From contig NC_089219.1 of assembly GCF_963924675.1 (NCBI RefSeq), positions 153,966,288-154,030,287 of the forward strand: a DNA stretch of 64,000 nt, in the 5' to 3' direction. Of the stretch, positions 49,306 to 61,399 are shown one piece after another (position 1 is the first letter of the stretch; each line of letters starts with the position of its first letter). Below the pieces are notes generated by a model. It was not told the DNA's origin. It did not search any database and saw only the letters and a program-made list of their open reading frames with translations. The DNA comes from Phocoena phocoena (lineage: Eukaryota; Chordata; Mammalia; Artiodactyla; Phocoenidae). Made by a program: the position numbers and the translations under genes.

Positions 49306-50839
49306 AAAAAACACACACAATCTTCCTAGGATTTCAACACAGTATTGGCAGGAGTCATGGTCAGGAAGGACTATAGAAACTTAGAACTGAAAGGAACCTC
49401 AGAGACCTCGAATCCAGAATCCATTCCCTTCATTTAACAGACGGTGGCAGGGGGTGTGGTGGCGAAGAGGAGGCTCAGGGGTTGAATAACTTAACCAAGA
49501 AGGTTGCACAGCTAGTTTGTAACAGCAAGGTTCCAACTCAGGTATTTCTGACTCCCAAATACCCATCACCCCTTCACCCCACACCAACCCATCTGGTCAC
49601 CTTCCCACAGAGAGGGTCAGGCCTCCTTCCCACAGAGCGGGCTGTGGTGGTCAGGGAGTGGCACTCCTCACCATAACAAGCCCCCTGGAGTAGGTATCAA
49701 GTTGGCACCGAGTGCCCCCAAGAAAACCCAGGGATTCCCTAGAAGTAGGAGCTGAGGGGAATGGGGTATCCATTACCAAGCATGTGGAGGTGGAAGGCAA
49801 ATAACCTGTAAAATACATGTAAATAACCACAGGTTGTTGATACATCAACAATTTAAGCTTTTTTTGTTTTTGGTAACTGGATCACACTACACCACGTGAA
49901 CCTTTTTTCCTCTTGGCTTTCTGCCAAGTGGAAGGAAATAAAATTTCTGGTTACTAACCAAACCATGCCTTGCTTGGTGAGGGGCCCAGCTGACTCCTGT
50001 CACTGAACGCCCCATACATGCCTCACCAATGCTTGAGCAGTATTGCCCCCTGGTTCCCAGACCACATCTACCTCTGCCTGGCTTGTCAGGGCAGGGAGCC
50101 AGGTACCTGGGGACCTCCAGCAGAAAGGTGTTGTCCCAGACCCAGCAGCCGGCTGACTCCAGCTGCCCAGGGGGCAGCAGCGCATGTGTTCCTCCTGCGG
50201 GGGGACCTGGAGTGACCCGTCACCTCAGCCCAGCCTCCAGGATCCCAGCTTTGGAAGCTAGGCCCAGCAGCCTTTCTCTAACTCAGGAGAAAGACTCCTC
50301 TCTCAGGCGCTACTGGAGTGTGGCTCTGAAGGAGCCACCTGAGCTGATAAGGGCAGCTGTGGTCAGGGCCCTGAGGTAGAATGCTGGGAAGATACAGGCC
50401 ACAGCACGATGGTCAGAGGTTAGACCCCTGGAAGGCCTGCCTGAGGTACAACCATGTGAGCTCTGAAAACTCATCCAATTCAGTCAACGTTTACTGAGTG
50501 TCTGCTGTGCGCCAGACACTATGCTAGGCGTTCTGGAGAATTTGTACAAACGAACAAAATGTGGCCACTGTCCAGGTCGCTGCACTTGAGGCATGGCAGT
50601 CTAGCAAGGGAGAAAAACATGCATAAATACAGCTTAACAGTACTGGGACACTTCTCTGGAAATGCGGTGTGCCTTGTGTGCCCGCGTGTGCGTGCATGTG
50701 TATAAGGGCACATGTGTTGTCATGTAAAAGCATCAGTGTGGGGGGGTGAGGGCGCAGGGCTTGCCTATTCAGACCCACTTTGAGCCACATGTTAACAATG
50801 ATAATAAAACTACAAAATAAACCTACCACTTATGGCTTG

Positions 50840-51045
50840 CACATACCGCCAGGTGCATTATACAGTACCATGTGCTTTATATGTAGGAGTTTATTATATT
50901 CTTCCAATCACCCTAGGAAGAAGGCACTATCATTAACGTCTCCTTTTATTGACGTGGAAGTTAAAATTGAAGGAGGTTAATAAGTGACTTTCTCAAGGTC
51001 ATGCAGCTAGGAATTCATAGCAAGGATTTGAACCCAGGCCTGCAT
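50840..51045 (-). repeat. MIR SINE
   Basis: Reverse MIR: 'gcttgcacataccgccaggt', 'gaagttaaaattgaaggagg' and 'aggtcatgcagctaggaatt'. Confidence 0.7.
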
Positions 51046-52855
51046 TCTTAGCCTCTGTGCGTACCTCTGCCTTGGCCCTCCAACGATAGCTCCTAAAGAC
51101 CCCCAGCTCTTCAAGGCTGGAGCAAGGAGCAACAGAAGCTGTCTTCTGGAAGAATGAGCCTGCAATTCTGCCAGCACAGCCATCCCCATCCCCACAGGAC
51201 AAGGAGGGCACATTCTATGGGCCCACGACCTCTGTTACATCACGACCAGGCCTTTGGTTTGCCTTGGCACCCACTCAGTAGACCAGATTTCTTAAGCAGC
51301 CTTCCTATATTCACGTATCTGCATGACTTTCCTAATGTGGCAACACTTTGCTATAATCACCAGGCTCAGAGGCCCAGCCCACGCTAATGGGTTGAAATCA
51401 GGTTCTTTGGTATATAGCTCAGCCACAACCTGGGGCTAATGGCAGCATGAAGGCCCCTCAGCGGCTGAGCTTACAGGGTTTCTGGGCTGCCTTCCCTGTC
51501 TTCCCTTCTCTCCTGAGCAGCAGTCTTCACCTCACCTTCCCTGGGAAACTTGGAGCTTGTGAAGGAGGTAAACAGGGCAGGAACACTGCCATCAGGGGGC
51601 TGGGACACTGGGGGAATCAGGAAGGAAGGGGAGTAGTGGAATCAAGGCTCTGCTCCCAATCAGCTTCAGGAGGTTCTCTGGATCTGTTTCCCCTTTACCA
51701 GCTCCTACTTCACCTCCCTTATAGGATCACGATGAAAAGAGGAAAACCATGGTGCATTATAAAATCTCTGAAAACTTAAATGTGTACAAATGTAATGCAA
51801 ACAGGAGAAACATGGGTGCCTAGGCCTGCCTGGGCAAGTTGTCAGGTGAGGCCAGAGGCTCCATGTCCCAGGTATGGAAGCTACTCCAGGGACAGCAGGT
51901 GCTGAAGACGTCTAGAACTCCGCAGTAGAAAGGGAATCTACTGGTGAGAAGATTTAACGAGGGGGCAAGCACGCCTCACAAGAATGTCCCAGAGAGGCCA
52001 GCACTGGCAGTGTGCCCAGGCATTTGCTGGCGCTTGGTGGCCCAGGCACTGCCTGGTGACAAGATTATGGCCTGGCAGGCCCAGGGAAAGAGCCCCAATG
52101 TGGACTGGACACTTGCATGACAGGACTGCCACTATTAGGTCACCCACCCTGGTGCTGCCTGGACACAGCATAAGCACCTCTGCTGTGACCGGAAAGACAA
52201 CATGGTTTTGCAACACAACAGGAACGTTAAGAGCCTGCCTCCTCCTGCCTGCAACAGCGATCCCATAAGTGGGAGTTGGGCAGAGGTAATCGGACTGTCT
52301 GTGTTCAACAGGACAGCCCTGGGGCAGGGAGCTGCCTAGCACAAGGGTATCTGCAGAACAAGAGTATCCTCAGGAAGCTTTCCCAGTTCTGGTTAGAGAA
52401 GCAGCACTGCTGTCCGTGGCGCGCCACCCTAAGCCCACCCTAGCAATCTGCTCTGCCCCTTCCACTTCCCTCGAACTGGTGGAGATCAGCTCATTCCCAA
52501 CCAGGGCTCACTGTCTACCCCGCACCCCCCGATCCCGCCCCACCCCAGGCCAGGCTGAACAGGCAGCCTCAGGTTCCCCGGCCGGGTCAGGAGAACAGCA
52601 GGGCTTCAGCTCTGGGGTCCTGAGCACTGCCAGGTTCACATTCCTCCAGCCACCCAGCCCCCTCCTGCTTCAACTTGAGTTCAGCCTGATACTGCAGGGC
52701 AGAGGAGAGGAAGGCAGACTGAGGGCTGGGGCACAATGGCCCAGAGAATATCCAGCTTACTTGGGGTCTTATGCTCTACCTTTTATCCTCTCTAGATGGC
52801 CCTCAAGCCACCCAGCATGGGGCACAGCAGGTACCTTCAGCTGCTCTGGACTCAC

Positions 52856-53196
52856 CTGAGCGGGATCTTGACACGGAGGTAGCGGTCGACAGCGATTGCC
52901 AGCAGGGCCAAGATGGAGCTCTGAGTGAGGATGAGGACAGGGCAGGCGACCATGAGGCAGGTGTGGAAGTAGGTCTGTGGCCCAATGTTGATGAGGATGG
53001 CAAGTGGGATGACCAGAGCGCCCACTGCCACATCAGCCACTGCCAGTGACACGATGAAGCAGAAGGTGGCATCCCGCAGTGCCTGGTTCACCTTCACTGC
53101 CCAGATCACCAGCACGTTCCCAGGCACGGAGACCAGGGCGATGAGCACCTCGATGCCAATATACGCGGCCTGGAAGGCCGAGATGGAGGGCGGCAT
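52856..53196 (-). CDS. ADORA1: ADORA1 first coding exon (start to TM3/intracellular loop 2)
   Basis: This exon encodes residues 1-113 of the adenosine A1 receptor. The start ATG at 53196-53194 lies in a strong Kozak context (gcccacc before ATG) and reads [14 protein letters not shown], as in human. The frame is open a few codons further upstream without another ATG. TM1, TM2 ([10 protein letters not shown], with the sodium-site Asp) and TM3 are present, then the DRY motif of class A GPCRs at about residues 104-106. The exon ends ATCCCGCTCAG before the donor GTGAGT (52855). The partial Arg codon is completed by the exon at 22026. With that exon it totals 981 nt, 326 aa, the human length. The sequence is almost unchanged from human and looks functional. 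Confidence 0.97.
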
Positions 53197-53269
53197 GGTG
53201 GGCACAGGCTGGGCACATCAGCAGACAGGCACCAAGGGGCAGGAGGCAAGCACCTGTGGTCACGGAAGC
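53197..53269 (-). other. ADORA1: Possible ADORA1 5' UTR part of the first coding exon
   Basis: A pyrimidine-rich stretch ending 'cccaccccag' at 53270 would be a fair splice acceptor on the minus strand, giving 73 nt of leader before the ATG. An alternative acceptor (cccttcccag) lies slightly upstream. No transcript evidence; inferred. Confidence 0.3.
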
Positions 53270-53595
53270 CTGGGGTGGGAAGGCCTGCCTGGGAAGGGGA
53301 GGGGAACCCAGGCGGCTCTGGAAGTCCAGCTGCCCTTTGGAGATGTGCCCCACTTGGCACATCTAGTGCCTGCCCAAGCTGGTGGGGTACCCTAACCCTT
53401 TCTCTGCCAGATCTTTGTCCCCTCCCCTTATCAGTCCCAGCGGATCCATTCGACAACATAAAAGAGCGGCACTCACTCCTCCACCGGCTATTTTATCAGG
53501 TGTGAGGCAGTTCCCAGCACACACTCACCCCACACGGGTCCCCAGTGCCTGGCTCTGCCTACCCATGCCCACAGAACAGGATGCAGGGAGCTCAC

Positions 53596-53811
53596 CATCC
53601 TGTCTGCTGGTGGCCAGGGAGTCCCAGAGGCTGTGCCCAAAGTTCCGGACACCTGGTGCCACTCAGGGCTCGAGGCCGCGCCAGGCAGGGCTGGGCTCTC
53701 AGCACCGCGCGTAGCAGCTCACGGTCCTCCAGGCTCCCGCCGCAGAGCTCCTAGCCGGGCCTTTCAGGCAATCACATGGTGCGGCAGAGGCTCAGCCCGG
53801 ACGATTTTAAA
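53596..53811 (-). promoter_or_regulatory. ADORA1: Candidate ADORA1 proximal promoter and leader exon
   Basis: On the minus strand a TTTAAA box (53811-53806) is followed about 210 bases later by a strong donor, GGATG|GTGAGC, at 53596/53595. A leader exon of about 180 nt starting near 53778 and splicing to the coding exon is plausible. Mammalian ADORA1 uses alternative promoters with non-coding first exons. The exact exon here is inferred from signals only. Confidence 0.35.
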
Positions 53812-54254
53812 GAGGTAGCGCCCCTATTTCGCACCTGGGACTGGTCTGGCAGACGTGGGTCTGGAGGACTGAGCCGAGCAACAAGCCAGGCTGCGCGGTC
53901 CCCTCTCCCCAGCTTGCAGTGCACACATGCCCTGCGCCCACCCACCAGAGGCACTGCTGGCTCCTGCTTCCTAGCAGTCCCCGGTCCCGGTCTGGCTCTG
54001 CCAGGGACCCTCGCACACACCCTGCCCCAAGGGGGCATTCTAGTCGCCTCTTTCAACCCTTTCCTGCATCCCCACTGGGGATGACCCGGAGGCGAACTGA
54101 GGTACAGACTTACCCAAGGTGACCAAAGCTGGCAGAGCTCCTAGCCACCTGAACGGTTCCGTCCAAGCGCCCTCCCAGCTCCACGCCTTGGGCAGCCTCT
54201 TGCTCCAGGGATGCCTGAAGAATCCAGGGCCAGCCTGTCAGGTCCAGAGGGATG

Positions 54255-54400
54255 GCAGCTGTCTGGGACTCCACTCGGGCACCCGGCGCCTCCGTCGCCC
54301 ACGGCGCCAGAGCTGAGTGGCAGTCGGGCTCCGCACAACCGGAGGGGGTGGGGGCGGCGGCGGCACCGCGGGGCCCCTCCCTCCTGGCCCTCTGTCTCCT
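54255..54400 (-). promoter_or_regulatory. CpG-rich segment upstream of ADORA1
   Basis: A GC-rich stretch with many CpGs (cccggcgcctccgtcgccc, then ggcggcggcggcaccgcggg) stands out from its surroundings. It lies about 1.1 kb upstream of the ADORA1 ATG and may be the alternative, more distal promoter or first exon. There is no direct evidence of a start site. Confidence 0.35.
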
Positions 54401-54419
54401 CCCCCATCCCCTCCTCTAA

Positions 54420-55365
54420 ACAAAGGCAGTGATTCTGGGTGAGAAAAGCTGGGAAATGTGAGCTTGTCGTAGGGTTTGATGTGTGAATCCTGTCTCAAGA
54501 GTGGACAGCGGAGCAGCCTCCCCGTGTTCACTCTCCCTCTCTTCTCACATGTGGGGTGTCAGCGATCCCTCCACCGGTCACGGCAAGGCATCTCACCTGC
54601 AAGACTCCAGGATGCCCCCCTTCTCCATTTCCCCCAACAGTCAGTTGGAAGTCCTGGCACGCTCCCGGACCCCTCAGTCCTGAAACACTGCTTTCCCATG
54701 AAATCAGCCTCTGCATAGTCCAGCACGCATTGCTTTGCAGGCTCTATCCTGAGTAATTATGTTCCTTTCTCCTCTATCTAGTAATTTCCTTTTTACAGAA
54801 GAGGGCACTGAGGCTCAGAGAAGTTACCTAGCTTCACAAGGTCATCTACATCAGTGTCACCTCCTCTTGTGCCTCTTTTCTTTCCTCCTTCTCCCTCTTC
54901 ATAGCACAGTACCTAAGCCATAGGTATCCAGTCCAATTTCCTCATGTTATTGATGAAAAAGCAGACCCAGGGACGGAAGGGACTTTTCATAAGTTCCCAC
55001 AGCAAATCGTAACAGAACTAGAGTAAGAAACCATGCTCCTGACTCCCAGCACAGGGCTCTCCACCACTGTGCTCCATCCTGATCCCACTCTTGGCTGTCT
55101 CCTGCCACAGTTTCAGTTTAGGTGGGCCACTGGTATTGCCTAAGGACCACCCCACGGCAGATGCTCACTCAGACCAGGTGCCTTACAAAGATTCCGACTT
55201 GAGAAATCCTTGTTCATGGATATGGGGAAAGAGCTCTATGAGGGCGAAGAGAGTCAGGCTGGGAGACCCCAATGCCACCTGGCCACACCCCAGTCACTGA
55301 GGTCACTGCATTCTTGTTGGGTTTCAGGATGTCAAGAGAGGAGTTCTGCTGAGAGGAGGGTGCCA
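54420..55365. other. Intergenic sequence upstream of ADORA1
   Basis: No gene was recognised. Short reverse MIR pieces occur near 54790-54840 ('actgaggctcagagaagtta') and 54920-55070. Confidence 0.5.
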
Positions 55366-55997
55366 ACTAAAACTGCCACTTGTCATCTGCCTGTACAAGG
55401 GTTAGGTCACTAGCCACTGCAGTCACTGATCTTCAGCCCAGGAGCTCAGGGCAGAGATCAGGAACGAGGCACTCTAATGAGTTTTAGATTGTAATACTTG
55501 AATCATGACTAAGTGTTAAAATGAGATCTCTGGTTGTATCTGTCTATATGTCTATGTTGGCATATATGTCTTTACCTTTGATGGTATTAGCTCTACTTAA
55601 TTGGCTTAGAGTAAATTAAGTGCTTATATAAATTTCTCAGAAAGGAAACTTGCCAGAATGAATTTTGTGTTCATGTGAACTGGGAAATATTCAGTATTAA
55701 AATAATACCTGGTATTAAAGTTAAAGTTTGTAGATTTAATTAATATAGATATGTCTTTAGAGTCATCAACATTAAGTGTAATATTTTTATTGTATCAATA
55801 CCTAGATTTCATAGAAGTCAAATAAGATCTTATTACATCCGTTGCAAACTTGTCAGCAAGAAAAATAACTTGGTATGATGAAATTTTTATCAGTAATTTT
55901 ATAAGTAAATTAAGTGTAAGTGAGATAAGAGCTTTTGGGTGAACTCTTTAGGAGTAATTATATTTTAAGAATGTCTACTTAAAAATAATCTCTCCAG

Positions 55998-56198
55998 GGC
56001 TTCCCTGGTGGTGCAGTGGTTGAGAGTCCGCCTGCCGATGCAGGGGATGCGTGTTCATGCCGCGGTCCAGGAAGATCCCACATGCTGCGGAGCGGCTGGG
56101 CCCGTGAGCCATGGCCGCTGAGCCTGCGCATCCGGAGCCTGTGCTCCGCAACGGGAGAGGCCACAGCAGTGAGAGGCCCGCGTACCGCAAAAAAAAAA
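55998..56198 (+). mobile_element. CHR-type SINE in the provirus
   Basis: Forward copy 'gggcttccctggtggtgcag' with a short poly(A), flanked by 'ctctccag' at 55990-55997 and 56199-56206. It is more diverged than the other copies (for example 'gatgcgtgttcatgccgcgg'). Confidence 0.92.
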
Positions 56199-57837
56199 CT
56201 CTCCAGATATTTGGTAACTTAAAAGTTTAGACTTGTGCTAAATTAAGTTAAATGATAGAAGTTTATTGAATAGCTAAGTCATTCCCAAATAAAATAGGAT
56301 ACTGAAACATTAATTACTGAACATTGGCTTCCTTTTACAGAGAAACTAAAGGTATTGAGGATTATTAATAAATGTATTTGGTGCCACACTGAGAAATTTT
56401 CTATTAAAAAGCACATTTGTTTTTAGAAGTTATTATTGGTATTTATGTTTTTCAATCTACAGAGTGCTAATGTAGAAGACAGTTCCCAATTGCTTACTTT
56501 TTCGTTCTCACTAGAAATTAAGATGTTTAAGAGTTGAGGATTCTAATTTAAATATGTCATTAAAGCTACTTGAAATAGTAAAGGAAACATTTCAGTATGC
56601 AGCAAGAAAGTAGGGTGTGTATTTTCATTAAAGGAAGGTATAAGGAATGGAATTGCATTTCACTAAGGGAAAAGTAATTCTGTCCTAGAGCTGGTTGTTT
56701 CTGGATGGGGAAAATAAGGGACAAACTAATATGGGTACAGAAGGTGATGGAAGGTTTGTGGGAAAGGAACCTTGAGAAGAGTTTTGTGCATGGTCAGGAT
56801 TGGCTAAATTTAGAATAACTTTAATCCAGTAAATAAATTTTAAAAGTAAGTCGGTACAAAACTTGAATTTGGTTTTTCTCTCTGTAAAGAGTACAAAGTT
56901 TTCTTAAAATGTTGATCTGCTTTTGATAACAGATTTTAAGTTTCTTTACCTTTTCAGTGATTTGTTCTGTATTTGTCTTTGAAATCTTTTATTGTCACTT
57001 TGGTTAAGTGAATAAGTATTATTTCACAATGACCTATGATCCTATTTGACCAAGTGTTTTAAAACCTTTTTGTTATTTTTTGACAAACTTCCCAAATCAA
57101 ATTCTAATGAAGTTTCTTTGACCTCTAGCTAACTTTGGGATGCTTTAAGGGGCCCTAAAACATCCCAAAGAAAGATATTAAACTAATTAGGTTCGTTTGG
57201 TATGTTAATTACATGGGAAGCATTGTCAAATGGGTAATAAATCTTCTTAGGTTATATTGTATGGGTAAATGTTTTTAATCTAGATATTCTAGAAATTATA
57301 TGGACTTTCTAAAACTATGGTATGTCCTGGTAAAATGTTATCAGTCATAATTCTAGTTATTATCTTAAAATGTTGTATGTCACAGCAGTAACCAAGTTTT
57401 TTGTCAATGACATCGTATCAGGTCTTTAACTGTGCCTTCTTAAGTCTTTGTCATTCATAGACAGTTACTGTTTTACGCTTATACCTGCAAAAATGCTTCC
57501 TCTTCAAGAAGACTCATAGTAAGAACTTTCTGACAAGTTACAGCAAAGCCAAACGTTAAAAAAGCCTGTATGACCAATTATATGAGTCATTAGACCAAGT
57601 TTATTGAAACCAGACTTATTTTGCAAACAAATTAGTCAACTTGGCTGTATTTGGTAGAAATGAAGGTAATTTTAGAGAGAAAAAGATTACGTTTCAGTGG
57701 ATTTTAAATTCTAAATTTGTTAATTGAGGTCTGTATTCACTGCCTAAGACTGACTTCACACATAGCTCTTTGCTGTTATGTTATATTATTGTAAAGTTTA
57801 ATTGAATTATTAAAAAACACTCTAAGTTTGTTTCTGA

Positions 57838-58036
57838 AGCTTATCTCAGTAACCTATCTTTGGATGAAGATCAGATGCCCCATGACCTGAAACCAGGGGA
57901 GTATACATACTGGAAAAGACATAATTTAAAAGACTATCTCCAACCTAGATGGAAGGACCCTTATCAAGTACTCTTAAGTAGCTTGTGCACAGCAAAACTG
58001 AAGAGAATTGACTCTTGGATTAGTATATCCTCTTAG
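57838..58036 (+). pseudogene. Retroviral pol remnant, integrase C-terminal end
   Basis: One frame reads through a segment with the motif YWKRH, then PRWKDPY, then DSWI, ending at TAG 58034-58036. This resembles the integrase C-terminal domain of gammaretrovirus-like (ERV class I) pol, with a changed GPY/F module (Gly replaced by Asp). The upstream catalytic parts are not recognisable. It is a dead fragment of an old provirus. Confidence 0.75.
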
Positions 58037-59063
58037 AAAGGGCTCCTGCACTGAACCAGCCTACAGAGAGGACTTCAGACCTTAAAATCACCCTAAAACA
58101 ATGCTCAAGCAGAGAAGAAACTACCAGACTAGGATAAGAGGAAGACAACATCTGAAGTAGAGAGCTGACCCAAGATGCTGGACCAGGCCTCTATACCAAT
58201 TACTTTGATAATTGCTCACACCTTTGCTTATGAACCAACTATATATCACAATCTTATGCAGAGTTAAAGTTCATCCAATTGTTAGGTTTATGGCCAATTA
58301 CCTATATCCAGTATTTCTGGGTTACATTGGTGGATTTCTCCACTCCAAGGCTCTAATTGGAAGGCCCTTAGAGAATTATTCTAGAAGAAAGAAATTATAG
58401 CTCTGTTCAGGTCATTACTGATCTGGTATTACTAGGTGGGATCCCCTCACCTGGCCACTTAATAATACCTACTCTGGCTCTTACCATAAATATGAATTTT
58501 CTTCTAAAGTTACTCAAGCTCAGTCAGAGCAACAATTAAAATTTCAGCCAAGGAATATAAACTCCCTCAGTTGTGGGATGGATTTATATGGCTAACACCA
58601 GGCTATAATCGTTTAAGTTTAAGGTCCCCCTTAAGTTGGGAACCATATTAAGGATAACCAGCATAATAACACTAGGAAACTGGGTTGGGTGCCTTCTGAA
58701 TAAAACCAATATATAATTTCCCATAAAGATAAGGATATGTACAGAATTGACTGAGATGACTGGGGATATACCGGGGTGCACCTAATGGAAGTTCTTGGCA
58801 TTTGTATTTTGCCTGATTTACAAAATTGTTGTTCTTGCATTACCAAATGTGTGACTGAGCCTCTGATAAAATGATGACTAGGCGACTTGAAGCAGTTGAC
58901 CAATCACATAGTTCTATATGAACGATTGTAATAGTGTAACTCTAAATATGGAAAAAAGCAACAATAAGGAATCATTGCCTGGACTGTAACAGACTAGTAA
59001 GACAGGTGGTCCAGAGACGTTTGGCTACCATTAATAAGGTCTAGTCCAGTAATAGCACATTGA
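58037..59063 (+). pseudogene. Provirus region downstream of pol, possible env remnant
   Basis: The position after pol and pieces such as 'ctggactgtaacagactagt' suggest an env-derived stretch. It is riddled with stops in every frame. No surface or transmembrane domain can be delineated. Confidence 0.4.
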
Positions 59064-61385
59064 AAGCAGCAGGATACAAAATTAATGCACAGAAATCTCT
59101 TGCATTCCTATACACTAATGATGAAAAATCTGAAAGAGAAATTAAGGAAACACTCCCATTTACCATTGCAACAAAGAGAAAAAGTACCTAGGAATAAACC
59201 TACCTAAGGAGACAAAAGACCTGTATGCAGAAAACTATAAAACACTGATGAAAGAAATTAAAGATGATATAAACAGATGAGGACATATACTATGTTCTTG
59301 GATTGGAAGAATCAACATGTGAAAATGACTCTACTACCCAAAGCAATCTATAGATTCAATGCAATCCCTATCAAACTATCACTGGCATTTCTCACAGAAC
59401 TAGAACAAAAAATTTCACAATTTGTATGGAAACACAAAAGGTCCCGAATAGCCAAAGCAATCTTGAGAATGAAAAATGGAGCTGGAGGAATCAAGCTCCT
59501 TGACAGACTTCAGACTATACTACAAAGCTACAGTAATCAAGACAGTATGGTACTGGCCAAAAACAGAAATATAGATCAATGGAACAGGATAGAAAGCCCA
59601 GAGATAAACCCAAGCACATATGGTCACCTTACTTTCGATAAAGGAGGCAAGAATATACAGTGGAGAAAAGAAAGCCTCTTCAATAAGTGGTTCTGGGAAA
59701 CTGGACAGCTACTTGTAAAAGAATGAAATTAGAACACTCCCTAACACCATACACAAAAATAAACTCAAAATGGATTAAAGACCTAAATGTAAGATCAGAC
59801 ACTATAAAACTCTTAGAGAAAAACATAGGCAGAACACCCTATGACATAAATCACAGCAAGATCCTTTTTGACCCACCTCCTAGAGAAATGGAAATAAAAA
59901 CAAAAATAAACAAATAGGACCTAATGAAACTTAAAAGCTTTTGCACAGCAAAGGAAACCATAAACAAGATGAAAAGACAACCCTCAGAATGGGAGAAAAT
60001 ATTTGCAAATGAAGCAACAGACAAAGAATTAACCTCCAAAATTTACAAGCAGCTCATGCAGCTCAATATCAAAAAAACAAACACCCCAATTCAAAAATGG
60101 GCAGAAGACCTAAATAGACAATACTCCATAGAAGACATACAGATTGCCAACAAACACATGGAAGAATGCTCAACATCATTAATCAGTAGAAAAATGCAAA
60201 TCAAAACTACAATGAGGGCTTCCCTGGTGGCGCAGTGGTTGAGAGTCTGCCTGCCAGTGCAGGGGACATGGGTTCGAGCCCTGGTCTGGGAAGATCCCAC
60301 ATGCCGTGGAGCAACTAGGCCTGTGAGCCACAACTACTGAGCCTGCACGTCTGGAGCTTGTGCTCCGCAACAAGAGAGGCCGCGACAGTGAGAGGCCCAC
60401 GCACCGCGATGAAGAGTGGCCCCTGCTCGCCGCAACTAGAGAAAGCCCTCGCACAGAAACGGAGACCTGACACAGCCAAAATAAATAAATAAAATTAAAA
60501 AAAAAAAAACTACAATGAGATATCACCTCACACCAGTCAGAATGGCCATCATCAAAAAGTCCACAAACAATAAACATTGGAGAGGTGTGGAGAAAAGGGA
60601 ACCCTCTTGCACTGTTGGTGGGAATGTAAATTGATACAGCTACTGTGGAGAACAGTATGGAGGTTCCTTAAAAATCTAAAAATAGAACTACCATACGACC
60701 CAGCAATCCCACTACTGGGCATATACCCTGAAAAAACCATAATCTAAAAAGAGTCATGTACCACAATGTTCATTGCAGCTCTATTTACAATAGCCAGGAA
60801 ATGGAAGCAACCTAAGTGTCCATCGACAGATGAATGGGTAAAGAAGATGTGGCACGTATATACAATGGAATATTACTCAGCCATAAAAAGAAAGGAAATT
60901 GAGTTATTTGTAGTGAGGTGGATGGACCTAGAGTCTGTCATACAGAGTGAAGTAAGTCAGAAAGAGAAAAACAAATACAGTATGCTAACACATATATATG
61001 GAATCTAAAAAAAAATAATAATGGTCATGAAGAACCTAGGGGCAGGATGGGAATAAAGATGCAGACCTACTAGAGAATGGACTTGAGGACATGGGGAGGG
61101 GGAAGGGTAAGCTGTGACAAAGTGAGAGAGTGGCATGGACATATATACACTACCAAACGTAAAACCGATAGCTAGTGGGAAGCAGCCACATAGCACAGGG
61201 AGAGCAGCTCGGTGCTTTGTGACCACCTAAAGGGGTGGGATAGGGAAAGTGGGAGGGAGGGAGACTCAAGAGGGAAGAGATATGGGGATATATGTTTATG
61301 TATAGCTGATTCACCTAGTTATAAAGCAGAAACTAACACACCATTGTAAAGCAATTATACTCCAATAAAGATGTAAAGAAAAAAA
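59064..61385 (+). mobile_element. L1 LINE-1 fragment inside the provirus
   Basis: A forward, 5'-truncated L1 of about 2.3 kb including its nested SINE. It holds the C-terminal part of ORF2 in broken frames (motifs [43 protein letters not shown]) and the 3' UTR (61094-61385), ending in a poly(A). The target-site duplication is 'aatagcacattga' (59051-59063) versus 'aatagcccattga' (61386-61398), one mismatch. Stops and frameshifts make it inactive. It resembles the reversed L1 at 43806. Confidence 0.93.
60217..60505 (+). mobile_element. CHR SINE of a longer subfamily, nested in L1
   Basis: The copy starts 'gggcttccctggtggcgcag'. Unlike the other five it continues past 'gcccacgcaccgcgatgaag' with an extra module (agagtggcccctgctcgcc to 'gacacagccaaaataaataa'). 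The duplication 'aaaactacaatgag' flanks it at 60203-60216 and 60506-60519. It probably represents an older, longer subfamily. Confidence 0.93.
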
Positions 61386-61399
61386 AATAGCCCATTGAG

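Larger units (their letters stand above)
22027..52855 (-). other. ADORA1: ADORA1 coding intron (30.8 kb)
   Basis: The intron separates the two coding exons. I recognise no other gene in it. Recognisable content is listed separately: MIR, L2, L1 and CHR SINE copies and simple repeats. Stretches such as 28.1-33.0 kb, 36.2-36.7 kb, 39.2-40.5 kb and 51.1-52.8 kb look unique and without coding signal. A 134-codon open frame on the minus strand at 51938-52342 matches no family I know. Confidence 0.7.

Noticed and set aside
33073..60505. Dispersed, highly similar segments that could suggest a CRISPR array or attachment sites
   Set aside because: They are SINE copies with poly(A) tails and target-site duplications, at irregular distances and in both orientations.
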